From contig NWUY0300026573.1 in the NCBI GenBank assembly GCA_004151065.3, forward strand, positions 42,581 to 56,971: a DNA stretch of 14,391 nt, written 5' to 3'. Made by a program: the position numbers and the translations under genes. This DNA comes from Larix sibirica. Taxonomy: Eukaryota; Streptophyta; Pinopsida; Pinales; Pinaceae. The notes under the pieces are model-generated. The model was given only the letters and a program-made list of their open reading frames with translations. It was not told the DNA's origin and did no database searches. Below, in pieces: positions 1 to 7,781 of the stretch (positions within the stretch are counted from its first letter, which is position 1; each line of letters begins with the position of its first letter).

Positions 1-211
1 TTTCCTCTTGTGGGTCAGGAATCACTCATGCAACAACTATTTCATTTGTGTCTCCCTTTCAGTATTTTTATTAATAAAAGAATAATCCATTACATTGTTT
101 TTATTTCTGACTTCTTGTCAAAAATATTTGAAAATAAAAATTAATTAAATATTCAGAAAAGTATTTTAATAATAATTTATTAAATCCTAGTGTATTACAA
201 TTCTCATATAC

Positions 212-353
212 TTAATAATAGAATTGTGATAGGTGTTTTCTAGAAATTACAGTTAAAGCTGCACCAGCTTTCGTCTCTTTTTCTGATGACTTTGTGACCT
301 CATTGATAACATTTGCCAGGTATTCAACATTGCATTTTCCATACAATTTTAAA
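212..353 (-). CDS. Aspartate aminotransferase, C-terminal exon (partial gene)
   Basis: Seen: a TTTCAG acceptor just before position 353 opens a frame that continues in phase from the exon at 476-570 (AG plus T completes a Ser codon). It reads NVEYLANVINEVTKSS, which matches the C-terminus of mitochondrial-type aspartate aminotransferase (family form NVGYLAxAIxEVTK). The frame then runs about 25 residues further than usual, to a TAA at 212. Known: the enzyme is PLP-dependent, swaps amino groups between aspartate and 2-oxoglutarate, and this segment is the end of its small domain. Odd: the eight residues before NVEYLAN have the right length but do not match the conserved AGVTTG stretch. That change and the long tail point to a decaying copy. 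No PLP-binding residues fall in this window. Confidence 0.68.
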
Positions 354-475
354 CTGAAACCAATTAAAAAAAAATTCAAGTATATCAAGAGGCAATATAC
401 TAGGCAGAAGGAGCAAAGGTGCATCGAAGTAATAACTCAAGCACTTTTAATAAAATAGTAATGTTGATACACTAC

Positions 476-570
476 CTCATGCGGCCATTTTGTGTCAGGT
501 AAATATGAAACTCACTTGTCAAGCGATCCACTTGCTCTCGAGTCATACCACTATAACAAAACATTCCAAT
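476..570 (-). CDS. Aspartate aminotransferase, penultimate exon
   Basis: Seen: a 95-bp exon bounded by a CTACAG acceptor (before 570) and an ATGAG|GTAGTG donor (after 476). It translates without a stop and contains IGMFCYSGMTREQVDRLTSE followed by FHIYLTQNGRM. This is the best-conserved piece of the gene: IGMFxxSGLxxEQVxRL...EFxIYxTxxGRI is a signature of mitochondrial-type aspartate aminotransferases. The exon ends with two bases of a codon, which fits the next exon at 353. Codon-level conservation is good, so capture or duplication of this segment is fairly recent, or the gene was under selection until recently. Confidence 0.85.
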
Positions 571-739
571 CTGTAGAAGGGTTGAAGAAATGAGATCTAG
601 TAATGTGCATATTTCACCGATACATCATCCATGATTATTTCACAATATGGCAGAACAACCCCATTATATCAAACACTAATTAATTCATGCTTTAGCATAG
701 AAATAAAGTTCTTAAAGTGTAGTGGAACACATTAAAAAC

Positions 740-805
740 CTGTCTTGTAACATGCTTCCAATTGAGATGAGACCCTAGCTTTTCAAGTTTGCCTTGCAAA
801 ACTTC
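740..805 (-). CDS. Aspartate aminotransferase, upstream exon piece
   Basis: Seen: the minus-strand frame LQGKLEKLGSHLNWKHVTRQ ends in a CAG|GTTTTT donor at 740 and joins in phase to the IGMF exon at 570. It matches the aminotransferase segment LEKLGSPLxWEHVTNQ that comes before IGMFCYSG. The left border is uncertain. An in-frame TGA sits just upstream of about 805, and the same DNA is also the end of the unrelated reading frame described for 775-2294. No further aminotransferase exons are visible upstream, so the gene is truncated here. Confidence 0.7.
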
Positions 806-927
806 TCATATGAGGACTTGCCTTGTAAACTGGATTCTGGATAGGCTGATTGAATATCTTCCAAGGATGTTACAAGCTCCATTGTGGGATCGATTGCTGC
901 ACTTGCTACCTTATCAAACATTTCAAA

Positions 928-1007
928 CTTAATTATCAGTCCTCCACTTGCACCTTTATTATTTGATTTATTGTAAAATGAATATGAATTCCTCTCTTCG
1001 CACATAC
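928..1007 (-). other. Short GT-AG intron of the unknown gene
   Basis: On the minus strand the donor is AAAGAG|GTATGTGC at 1008/1007 and the acceptor is ATAATTAAG|TTTGAAATG at 928/927. At 80 bp it is a typical short plant intron. Reading frames on both sides are open and in the same phase. A frame read through the intron stops at 936. Confidence 0.5.
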
Positions 1008-1179
1008 CTCTTTATCAGAATTCGTGCCAGGAATAACCTTGTTAGTTGTTGAATCTAAATCCTTTTGTCGTTTTCTAAAATTTAGTGTTGTGCCATGACA
1101 ATCAAATTTGTTTAACTGAAGAGACACATCGATTCCCTTCATGCGTGTCGCAACCCCAGCTCCTAGGGGCAAAGGCGGA

Positions 1180-1512
1180 TTTCTCATACTTATATGTATA
1201 GCTCTAAGTGCAGAAACACTATTTGTTGGAGGTATAACAGATGTAGTTTCAGTCTTGCTCTTATGTGTTTCAATTCTAGAAAATGTTTCCTTTCTCATAC
1301 TTAAAGGTATATCTCTAAATGTCGAAACACTATTTGCTAGAGGTATAACACATGTAGTTTTTAGTCTTTCTCTTATGTGCTTCCATTCCAGAAATGGTTG
1401 GCTTTCTCATACTTATAGGTATAGCTCTAAATGTTGAAACACTATTTGCTAGAGGTATACCATATGTAGTTTCAGTCTTTCTCTTCTATGTTTCAATTCC
1501 AGAAAAGGTCAC
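1180..1512 (-). repeat. Three tandem 111-112 bp units encoding a 37-residue repeat
   Basis: On the + strand, units start at 1180, 1291 and 1403, each opening with TTTCTCATACTTA. Spacing is 111 then 112 bp. Read on the minus strand, each unit encodes 37 residues of the pattern IExHKxKTxTTxVIPxxNSVSxxRxIxISMRK. The 112-bp step comes from one extra A in the middle unit, which breaks the frame. The unit farthest upstream on the minus strand also carries a TAG. Length in whole codons suggests the array expanded while the sequence was coding. Basic, Ser/Thr-rich units suggest a disordered region, but I cannot assign a function. Confidence 0.75.
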
Positions 1513-2294
1513 GTGTTCATAATTTTTTTATTGTGAACAAAATTGCTACTCTATCCTAGGCAAAACAGATTATATATGAGCAAAAGGTTCCCCTGATCAT
1601 TCCACAATTGAAGTTGAACGTTGCAGTTCATCTGAAATTTCTCTCGATGAAAATTGCATGATCCCACTATAGGGAATGTTGAAGTCTCATCTCCTAACTT
1701 GGAATCCGCAATATACTAAGTTCTATTCTCTATCAAGTTTCCCACTCCTATGACTCTATCCTTTTGCATAAAAAACCTGGAAATTTACTACTTTCTATTT
1801 TCCCACCACAAACTTTAGTTATTTCTTCTTCGTCTTCTTCAGTACAACCGAGTCGCAAATTAAAGCTATATGAAGCAATTATGCTACCACTTCCTCCAAA
1901 AGCATTATTTTCATGGCCATGCTTATGTAACGTTAAGTTTTGTCGAGTTTATTCAGAAAGAGCTCCTTTTTCTACTGTCAATATATTGGGAGAAACCGAC
2001 AAGGGACCAACATTCGTCTGCACGAAAGGTTGAGGCCGAGATGATTGCAAACAGGATAAAGAAGCTTGTTTCTTTGAATTCGCCAAAGTTCTTAGGGTCA
2101 AACTTGTCAATGATTTATTTGACTGTGCATTACTTTCTTGTGCAGGATCAACCATACTTATGCAAGAAAATATCAATATTCATCACAAACAAAACTCCCT
2201 TGCTACATCAACTCAATAGCCACTCACCTCCATTAACTAGAGTTGAATTTGACTTCAACCAAATAATTTCCAATATAGATTTTGCAGGACAACC

Positions 2295-3040
2295 CTGCAA
2301 ATAATCTAAAATTCTTAATAAATGTGATAAAATCTCTAATATTCATCGCCCCAACCTTGTAAAATGAAAATCAAAGTTCCCTAGCATGTGCAAACTTTTC
2401 TCTATTCCAAAACTATTGAGCAGTCGCACCCTTTTTCAAATATAAAAAAATCCCTTGACATACAAGTTTGGCACTTAAACGTTTTCAGTAAGAATTTTGA
2501 ACTTATATAATGCACCAATACTTATGGAAAAATCACTGCCCACTTGCTATCAGTTCTCCATGTTTATGTCAAAGAATTATAACAAAGAACTAACAGACTA
2601 ATAAACAAATTGGAAAACATGGGCCTATAAATTTCACAAATTGCACACTAGAAATTGCAATGCTATAAGAATCCTCAGTCCTGTTTGTTTCACAATGAAG
2701 CCAATTTGAAATTAGTTAGTTGACACTCGAAATTAACCAACCTTAGAGACATTTTCCAGTCAAAATCCAAATCAAATAACTACAAAGCAAGCCAGGTTTT
2801 TGATAAATTATGTACAAATACAACAAAGCCAAGTTTCAAATATATGTATAAGCATATAAGAAATATTACTATGCCAAACCATGTATTTCATGTACCTGTA
2901 TGTCAAGCTGTTGATTGATATGCCAGGAATGAAAATGGAAAAGGTCACCTCATCAAAACATCCATTACATGTAACTTGTTTTCTCCAGTTCTTACTTTAT
3001 CGACTACTATCTATCTATGTCCAGGACTGTTTTTCTCTTT
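2295..3040. other. AT-rich stretch without a clear gene
   Basis: No supported gene. One exon-like piece lies on the minus strand at about 2972-2896. It reads TCNGCFDEVTFSIFIPGISI and ends at an ACATACAG|GTACATG donor, and could be an upstream exon of the unknown gene at 775-2294. The + strand open frames here look like chance frames in low-complexity DNA. Confidence 0.3.
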
Positions 3041-3347
3041 GGTATCCTATTTTGTCTATTTCTACAACACATTTCTATCTAATCCTTCACAAAAATGTCA
3101 GGTCCTCCTAAAATATTTGCTACAAGTGCAAATTTTCTACAGAACAGAAAATTCTGCCACGCCTTAGAAGAAAAATTCAAAATATTTGAATAATAATTTG
3201 CTGAAAAGAAATAAAAAAAAATTGCAGGGGAAAACAAGAAGAACTATAAAAAAACTTAAAAATTTAAATTGAAGGAAAATACGATGATGACATTAAAGTA
3301 GATTTTTTTTCTTTTTATCCCTTATTTTCAGCTCTATGCATGATTTG
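3041..3347. repeat. Tandem duplication, copy 1
   Basis: The first copy of a block repeated at 3356-3646, about 315 bp apart. Shared stretches include CCTATTTTGTCTATTT, CCTCCTAAAATATTTGCT, AAGTGCAAATTTTCTACAG, GCCACGCCT and TTATCCCTTATTTTCAGCTC. The block holds no long open frame and no terminal inverted repeats that I can see. It may be intron or intergenic DNA that duplicated locally. Confidence 0.85.
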
Positions 3348-3355
3348 ATCTCTCC

Positions 3356-3646
3356 GGTCTCCTATTTTGTCTATTTTTACAACATGTTTCTTTCTAATCC
3401 ATCACAAAATGCCAAATCCTCCTAAAATATTTGCTGCAAGTGCAAATTTTCTACAGAACAAAAAATTATGCCACGCCTCAGAAGAAAAATTCAAAAGCTT
3501 TGAATAATATTTGCTAAAAAATCATTTGGCGGGGAAAACAAGAATATCTATAAAAAAAACTTAAAAATTTAAATTGAACAAAAAGACGACAACAACATTA
3601 AAGTATTTTTTTTATCCCTTATTTTCAGCTCTTTACGTGATTTGAA
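3356..3646. repeat. Tandem duplication, copy 2
   Basis: The second copy of the block at 3041-3347, shorter by small A/T-run deletions and with scattered substitutions. This shows that the duplication is not recent. About 8 bp separate the two copies. Confidence 0.85.
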
Positions 3647-3884
3647 CACAAAGACATGAAAACGGACAACATTTTTTTCCAGTTACTTTCTTCTCTCTTC
3701 TAGAGGATATATCACATAAGCATATTCGTACCATAGACTAAGCTTTCTAAATTCTGGAAAAAAATGTATATTAAGAAAAACTAAAAATAAGAAATTGAAC
3801 AAAAAAATTTGATGTTTCTTGTGAACGTCACACAAAAATTATAGAAATTTGCAGAACCAGTTCTGCCCAAAAATTCAAGCATAC

Positions 3885-4054
3885 CTTGACCACTGCTACA
3901 AAACATCTTTAAGTTTAGACAATCTAAATCACTAAGCCAAAGCTTTCGGCTCTTTCCAGAAACTTTACCTCTGGAATACAAAAATTGCAACTCTGTTGAG
4001 ATTAGTGGCATTAAAGCGGTTGGCATCTTAAATATCGACATAAATTCTTTGAGC
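3885..4054 (-). other. Exon-like open segment, unknown
   Basis: Minus strand: an AAATTCAG|GCTC acceptor at 4054 and a GTCAAG|GTATGC donor at 3885 enclose 56 open codons that include LKEFMSIFKMPTALMPL and SGKSRKLWLSDLDCLNLKM. Composition looks coding. It could be an upstream exon of the unknown gene at 775-2294, but I could not find a phase-matched partner, so this stays tentative. Confidence 0.3.
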
Positions 4055-4420
4055 CTGAATTTCAGTTAGAAGAAGGGAAGGAGGCGAATCAATGTGACAG
4101 GCGATTGACGGTGACCTCCTTGAAGCCAGGGCGCATTTAACATACTTGCATTGTTTGCAACCCATGCAACCTCCGCAATAGAGAATTCTGACACCCATGC
4201 AGAAGATTCATGTACATTTAAAAAATAAGAAGTAAAAGCAGTGTGTTGCAGTAACTTCAAGGAAGGGACAAAACGAAAAATACCTCTAGAAAACATGACA
4301 TTCAAGAAATTTGAATCGTTGGAAAAATAAAAGCAGGAGTAAGTTGTAACCCGTCCAAAGTCAATACTCATCTCTTAACCTAGGCATATTTAAGAGGGTG
4401 TATACATTTCCTGTGAAGCA
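4055..4420. other. LINE 3'-side flank
   Basis: This is the DNA next to the LINE poly(A) end. A minus-strand open frame starts at an ATG at 4371 and has a possible donor (TCTAGAG|GTATTT) at 4284. The protein is not recognisable and the splice phase does not fit the segment at 3885-4054. No gene is called here. Confidence 0.25.
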
Positions 4421-4431
4421 TTTTTTTTTTT
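4421..4431 (-). repeat. LINE poly(A) tail
   Basis: Eleven T on the + strand directly after GTGAAGCA, i.e. an A11 tail at the 3' end of the minus-strand element. It marks the integration point. The short pure tail is typical of L1-type insertions. Confidence 0.85.
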
Positions 4432-4683
4432 GTCAATGGAAAAAAGTCTTACTATTGCTATTCATATTATGAATCAAATAGTACAAAAATACAAGTCTGC
4501 TAACAACCTTATACACATCCCTACAAACTTAGTTGTGTACAGTTTAACAACTATATTCAAAAAGTGGGACTATCAAAATATAAAAATAAGACAACAGTCC
4601 AACACCCTATTTTCTAAAAAGTTCACATCCTACTAATAGGATTCAAACAGATTGACTCTTCCCTGTTCAATACAAGTATTTTC
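4432..4683 (-). other. LINE 3' UTR
   Basis: About 250 bp between the RNase H stop codon (TGA, 4684-4686) and the poly(A) tail. It has no open frame of note and ends in ATTGAC followed by the A-run. The ending resembles that of the truncated element at 12481 (GATTG followed by an A-run), so the two may belong to related families. Confidence 0.7.
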
Positions 4684-5253
4684 TCAGAATTCTTCCCATA
4701 TGACAACACCTTCTGTCTCCCCATGTGCCTCCTTTGACAATGCATCAGCAGTATTGTTGTGTTGATGGTAAATATGCTCAAAGGAGATGTCGTCAAACAG
4801 TTTGATCTTTTCCCTTGTTCTGCTACACCAGTGTTGCAAAGATATGACATTTAATTGGTATTCCTGTAGTGCCCATTTAATCGTCACCCTAGAATCCCCA
4901 AAGATAGCCAGCTCCCGAAGTCCCATGACAGCTACCACCGTAATAACACACCAGAGTCCAAGTAGTTCCGCTTTAGTATTTGTGCTATTACCCACATCCA
5001 TCTTAAGGGTAGTAAAATGTTCTTTATTTATATAAATCACCCCTCCAACAACACAGGAGCCATCAATGGATGATCCATCAAAAAACCCCACCGGTTTCAG
5101 ACATTCAAAGGAAAAGGTGCTAATAACTCTGTCAGCCCTCCCCACCGGCGCATGTGTATAATCCTTTATTAATGCCACATCCTTGTGGAAAGTTGCCCAT
5201 AGGTTGGGTCGCTCATCCTCAAAAATAGCCCTGTTCCTAATCGACCATACCAT
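4684..5253 (-). CDS. LINE RNase H domain, open frame of 189 codons
   Basis: This is the only LINE domain without an internal lesion. Counted from the ATG at 5251-5253, the four metal-binding acidic residues of RNase H are present: D59 (GFFDGSS), E96 (TKAELLGLW), D120 (IFGDSRV) and D170 (NNTADALSK). Known: RNase H removes the RNA strand of RNA/DNA hybrids during or after reverse transcription, and plant L1 elements commonly carry such a domain at the ORF2 C-terminus. The ATG is internal to ORF2. It is probably not a real start but the first Met after the last upstream stop (TAA at 5293-5295). Separate expression is possible in principle, but nothing in the sequence supports it. The stop is TGA at 4684. 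Confidence 0.9.
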   Translation of the reverse strand: MVWSIRNRAIFEDERPNLWATFHKDVALIKDYTHAPVGRADRVISTFSFECLKPVGFFDGSSIDGSCVVGGVIYINKEHFTTLKMDVGNSTNTKAELLGLWCVITVVAVMGLRELAIFGDSRVTIKWALQEYQLNVISLQHWCSRTREKIKLFDDISFEHIYHQHNNTADALSKEAHGETEGVVIWEEF

Positions 5254-5295
5254 CCAAGAAATCAGTGCAGGAAGGTAAGGAATGCTACTGCATTA

Positions 5296-6279
5296 ATGGT
5301 GCCAATAGTATACATTTTCGGCTAACAAACCAAGTTCCCAATGCATCTCCAACTATAAATGCGATATAATCCTATGCCATAGTGTTCTGGTGAATTTGCA
5401 CTCCACTAAAATATGCTGTGAAGATTCATCATAGTTCCAGCAAAGATAACAGATACCAGGACCCGTCCATCCTTTCACTGCCAGGTTTTCCCAAGTCTTC
5501 AACCTACCCAGAAGGGTATGCCACATAAAACATTGAATCTTAACCGGTATCTTCCAAGCCTAAATATCCTTATACCACCAATTAGCTGGATACATGCCAC
5601 TGTGCATGACAATAGTTTGATAAGCCACCTTTGTTGTAACCATACCAGTAGCTCTATTTTTAGTCCATAAAATACTATCATTCCCAGAATTAAGTCTACA
5701 ACCAATAGAATTGAGTTTTCCAATATAGTGATTCCATTCAGTCGCCTCATAGCCATCTAATTCCAGTTCCAAAGCAGTTAACCAATATGAATGTTGAGCA
5801 CTATAATCAGTCCTTCTAATCTTGCTGAGAGTAGCATGATCAGACCGGTGCAAAGACACGATAATATCATCAGAGAGATTGTACTCCTCCTCCAACCCCA
5901 ATATTGGGTCAATCCCCAAATAAATATTAGTGCCACTCCCAACCCTCCAGGCCAGATCACTGGCCATCAAATTATAGACCTTCAAAAAACCAGTCCATAT
6001 CGGTGACGCTCCCCTATGTTTTTTGAAAGGGCTCCGCATCCACTTATAAATATCCATCTTGATATATTTATCTCTAAGCACTGTAGTCCATAATGTGGGG
6101 CCAAACATCCCTCGCCACAAACATGTCATTCTGAGTGCACAATTGAACAGTGATAGATTCCTTATGCCCCACCCCCCTCCACATTGTGGACAAGCAATTT
6201 GTTCCCAGCCGACCATCACCATACTTCGGTTTGTTGTACCCCTAGACCAAAGAAACCTGAAAAATAACTTCCTGATACA
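5296..6279 (-). pseudogene. ORF2 C-terminal linker and zf-RVT zinc-binding domain
   Basis: In frame with the RT above and the RNase H below, but cut by TAG at 5560-5562 and TAG at 5353-5355. Recognisable parts: FRFLWSRG after the RT, then GWEQIACPQCGGGWGIRNLS (the usual W...P...GGLGIR motif), and AWRVGSGTNIYLGIDP (the W.VGNG...W.D motif, here with L-G in place of W). The zf-RVT part includes IPVKIQCFMWHTLLGRL and CYLCWNYDESSQHILVEC, with zinc ligands C-X2-C and H-X4-C at 5451-5398. This domain is standard in plant LINE ORF2. Confidence 0.85.
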
Positions 6280-7781
6280 CTAAACAATAGAGCACAGAAT
6301 CTGCATCAATGAAAACCAGTACACAGTAATCCCTATAAGGACTGAATTGATCAATGTGAGCCTACCCCCCACAGATAAGGATCTAAAGGTCCAATGGTTT
6401 ATCCTTTTCTCCACCTTCTCTACCAGCCACAACCAATCATTCTTTGTATATGAGCAGGGTTTAAGAAAATACCCCAGATACCTGAAACCAGCTTCCAGTT
6501 CGCAGAATTGATATGGCAATATATGCTTGAGATTATCTAGGATTTGAGGCCCAATACCAAAGTGGTAAATGTTGGACTTATGAAAATTAACTAACATACC
6601 CGAGGCATTACAGAATGTATTAATAGCAGATTGGTAGCATTGCCATTCCCCAATAGTAGCCAATCCAGCAAGTAGAACATCATCCACGAAAAGGGAATGA
6701 GTGTGTGATAAACCTTTAGCAAGAGTAATACCTTTGATGTTCCCAGCCACTTTAGCATTTCCAATCAGTCGACTGAGGCCCTCGATAACTAGCAGAAAGA
6801 TAAGTGGTGACAATGGACATCCTTGTCTCACCCCTCGAGAGATTTTGAAAAACTCAAATGGTGAGCCATTGACCAATACAGAAATGTTAGCCGTGGTGAT
6901 ACATGCCATAATCCACCTCTGAAATAGTGGAGGAATCCAATTTGTATGAGGATCAACCGAAGATAGTCCCAATTAATTCTGTCGTAGGCCTTCTCCAAAT
7001 CAATTTTGAGTAATAATGCCGCCATCTTCCTAGATTTAACCGAATGAATAACCTCTTGTGTAATGCCAATGGCATCCAAGATTTGCCGATCCTGTAAAAA
7101 CCAAACTGCTCCCCAGAATATGTTGAGACAGTATAGGTTTGAGTCTAAGAGCAATAATCTTTGATATGATTTTGTATGCNATATATGTTGAGACATAATA
7201 GGTTTGAGTCTAAGAGCAATAATCTTTGATATGATTTTATAAGCCAAATTGCAAAGAGCAATGGGCCTGAAGTCTCTGAATGTACTAGGCTTGTCAATCT
7301 TGGGTATGAGAGTCAAGAAAGTGGAATTTAAGCTGTTATTAATATAGCCCTCGGCCCTGGAGAACTCCACCATTTGTAGAATGTCCTGACCCATAACATA
7401 AAAAAAATCCAGAAAAATCTCGACAGTCCACCCGTCCGGGCCAGGACTTTTGTCTTTGGCAAATCGTTTCAACACCTTGTCAATCTCCGGCAAAGTAACC
7501 TCCTTACATAACTCAGCAGCATTGTTCTCATCAATCATAACCGAATACTGTCGAGCCACCTGTAACTGGTCAATCAGGCCAATATCACCTTCCATATTGT
7601 AAGCTCCACTGAAATGTGAATGAGCAACACTGAAAAGATCATCCAATTCGTTAATGACATTTCCAGCAGAGTCATTGAGCTCCCAAATACTATTAGAGTT
7701 CTTTCTGTGCAAGGAGAAGGCATGGAAAAATTTTGTATTCCTATCCCTAGCTTGAATCCATACCGCCCTACTTTTGAGGTG
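6280..7781 (-). pseudogene. ORF2 reverse transcriptase domain, frameshifted
   Basis: RT motifs in order: KDKSPGPDGWTVEIF (finger region), FRPIALCNLAYKIISKIIA, KIDLEKAYDRINWDY with the first catalytic Asp at 6999-7001, SRGVRQGCPLSPLIF at about 6840-6796, and the catalytic box FVDDVLL at 6690-6670. The usual box in this clade is F/YADD, so Ala is changed to Val, while both Asp remain. The frame breaks near 6930, where GGATTCCTCCA has one C fewer than needed to read IGFPPLFQRW. A 65-bp duplication with an N lies at 7118-7244 between two RT motifs. The domain ends at an in-frame TAG (6280-6282). At the N-terminal side a TGA at 7782-7784 separates it from the endonuclease. The region is not functional as it stands. 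Confidence 0.92.
7118..7244. repeat. 65-bp imperfect tandem duplication with an N at 7180
   Basis: Copy 1 (7118-7179) and copy 2 (7183-7244) share the core TAGGTTTGAGTCTAAGAGCA and the following AATAATCTTTGATATGATTT, and differ at a few sites near both edges. The single ambiguous base sits exactly between them. On the minus strand both copies encode AYKIISKIIALRLKPIxSQ, so an RT segment is present twice. It may be a true duplication or a false contig join. Confidence 0.88.

Larger units (their letters stand above)
775..2294 (-). pseudogene. Decayed multi-exon gene of unknown function with 37-residue repeats
   Basis: I do not recognise this gene. Seen, in transcription order: an exon-like piece 2294-2228 (TTTGCAG acceptor, GGAG|GTGAGT donor, 22 open codons). 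Then a long coding-like stretch from about 2136 to 1008. Then an 80-bp GT-AG intron (1007-928), and a last exon 927-775 ending in TAG. The join at the intron is phase 0 on both sides and links ...GTNSDKE to FEMFDKVASAAIDPTMELV. The long stretch is Ser/Thr-rich, has an acidic run (CTEEDEEEI near 1830), and contains three 37-residue repeats. Lesions: TAA at 1949-1951, a frame change near 1755-1765, TAG at 1716-1718, at least one break near 1550, TAG at 1486-1488, and one extra base near 1357-1362. Each is a single event with coding-like sequence on both sides, which is why I call a pseudogene and not chance open frames. The last exon overlaps the aminotransferase frame, so the locus is chimeric. 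Confidence 0.45.

Noticed and set aside
1141-1437. A + strand open frame of 98 codons across the tandem repeat
   Set aside because: It is the complement of the repeat that reads better on the minus strand, and its hydrophobic run comes from the T-rich complement.
1870-2304. A + strand open frame of 144 codons
   Set aside because: It has no recognisable domain and overlaps a minus-strand stretch with better coding character and splice borders.
4066-4371. A full single-exon gene in the 101-codon minus-strand frame
   Set aside because: The protein resembles nothing known to me and composition changes midway. Only its first part has a donor site, so it is mentioned only as a possible exon.
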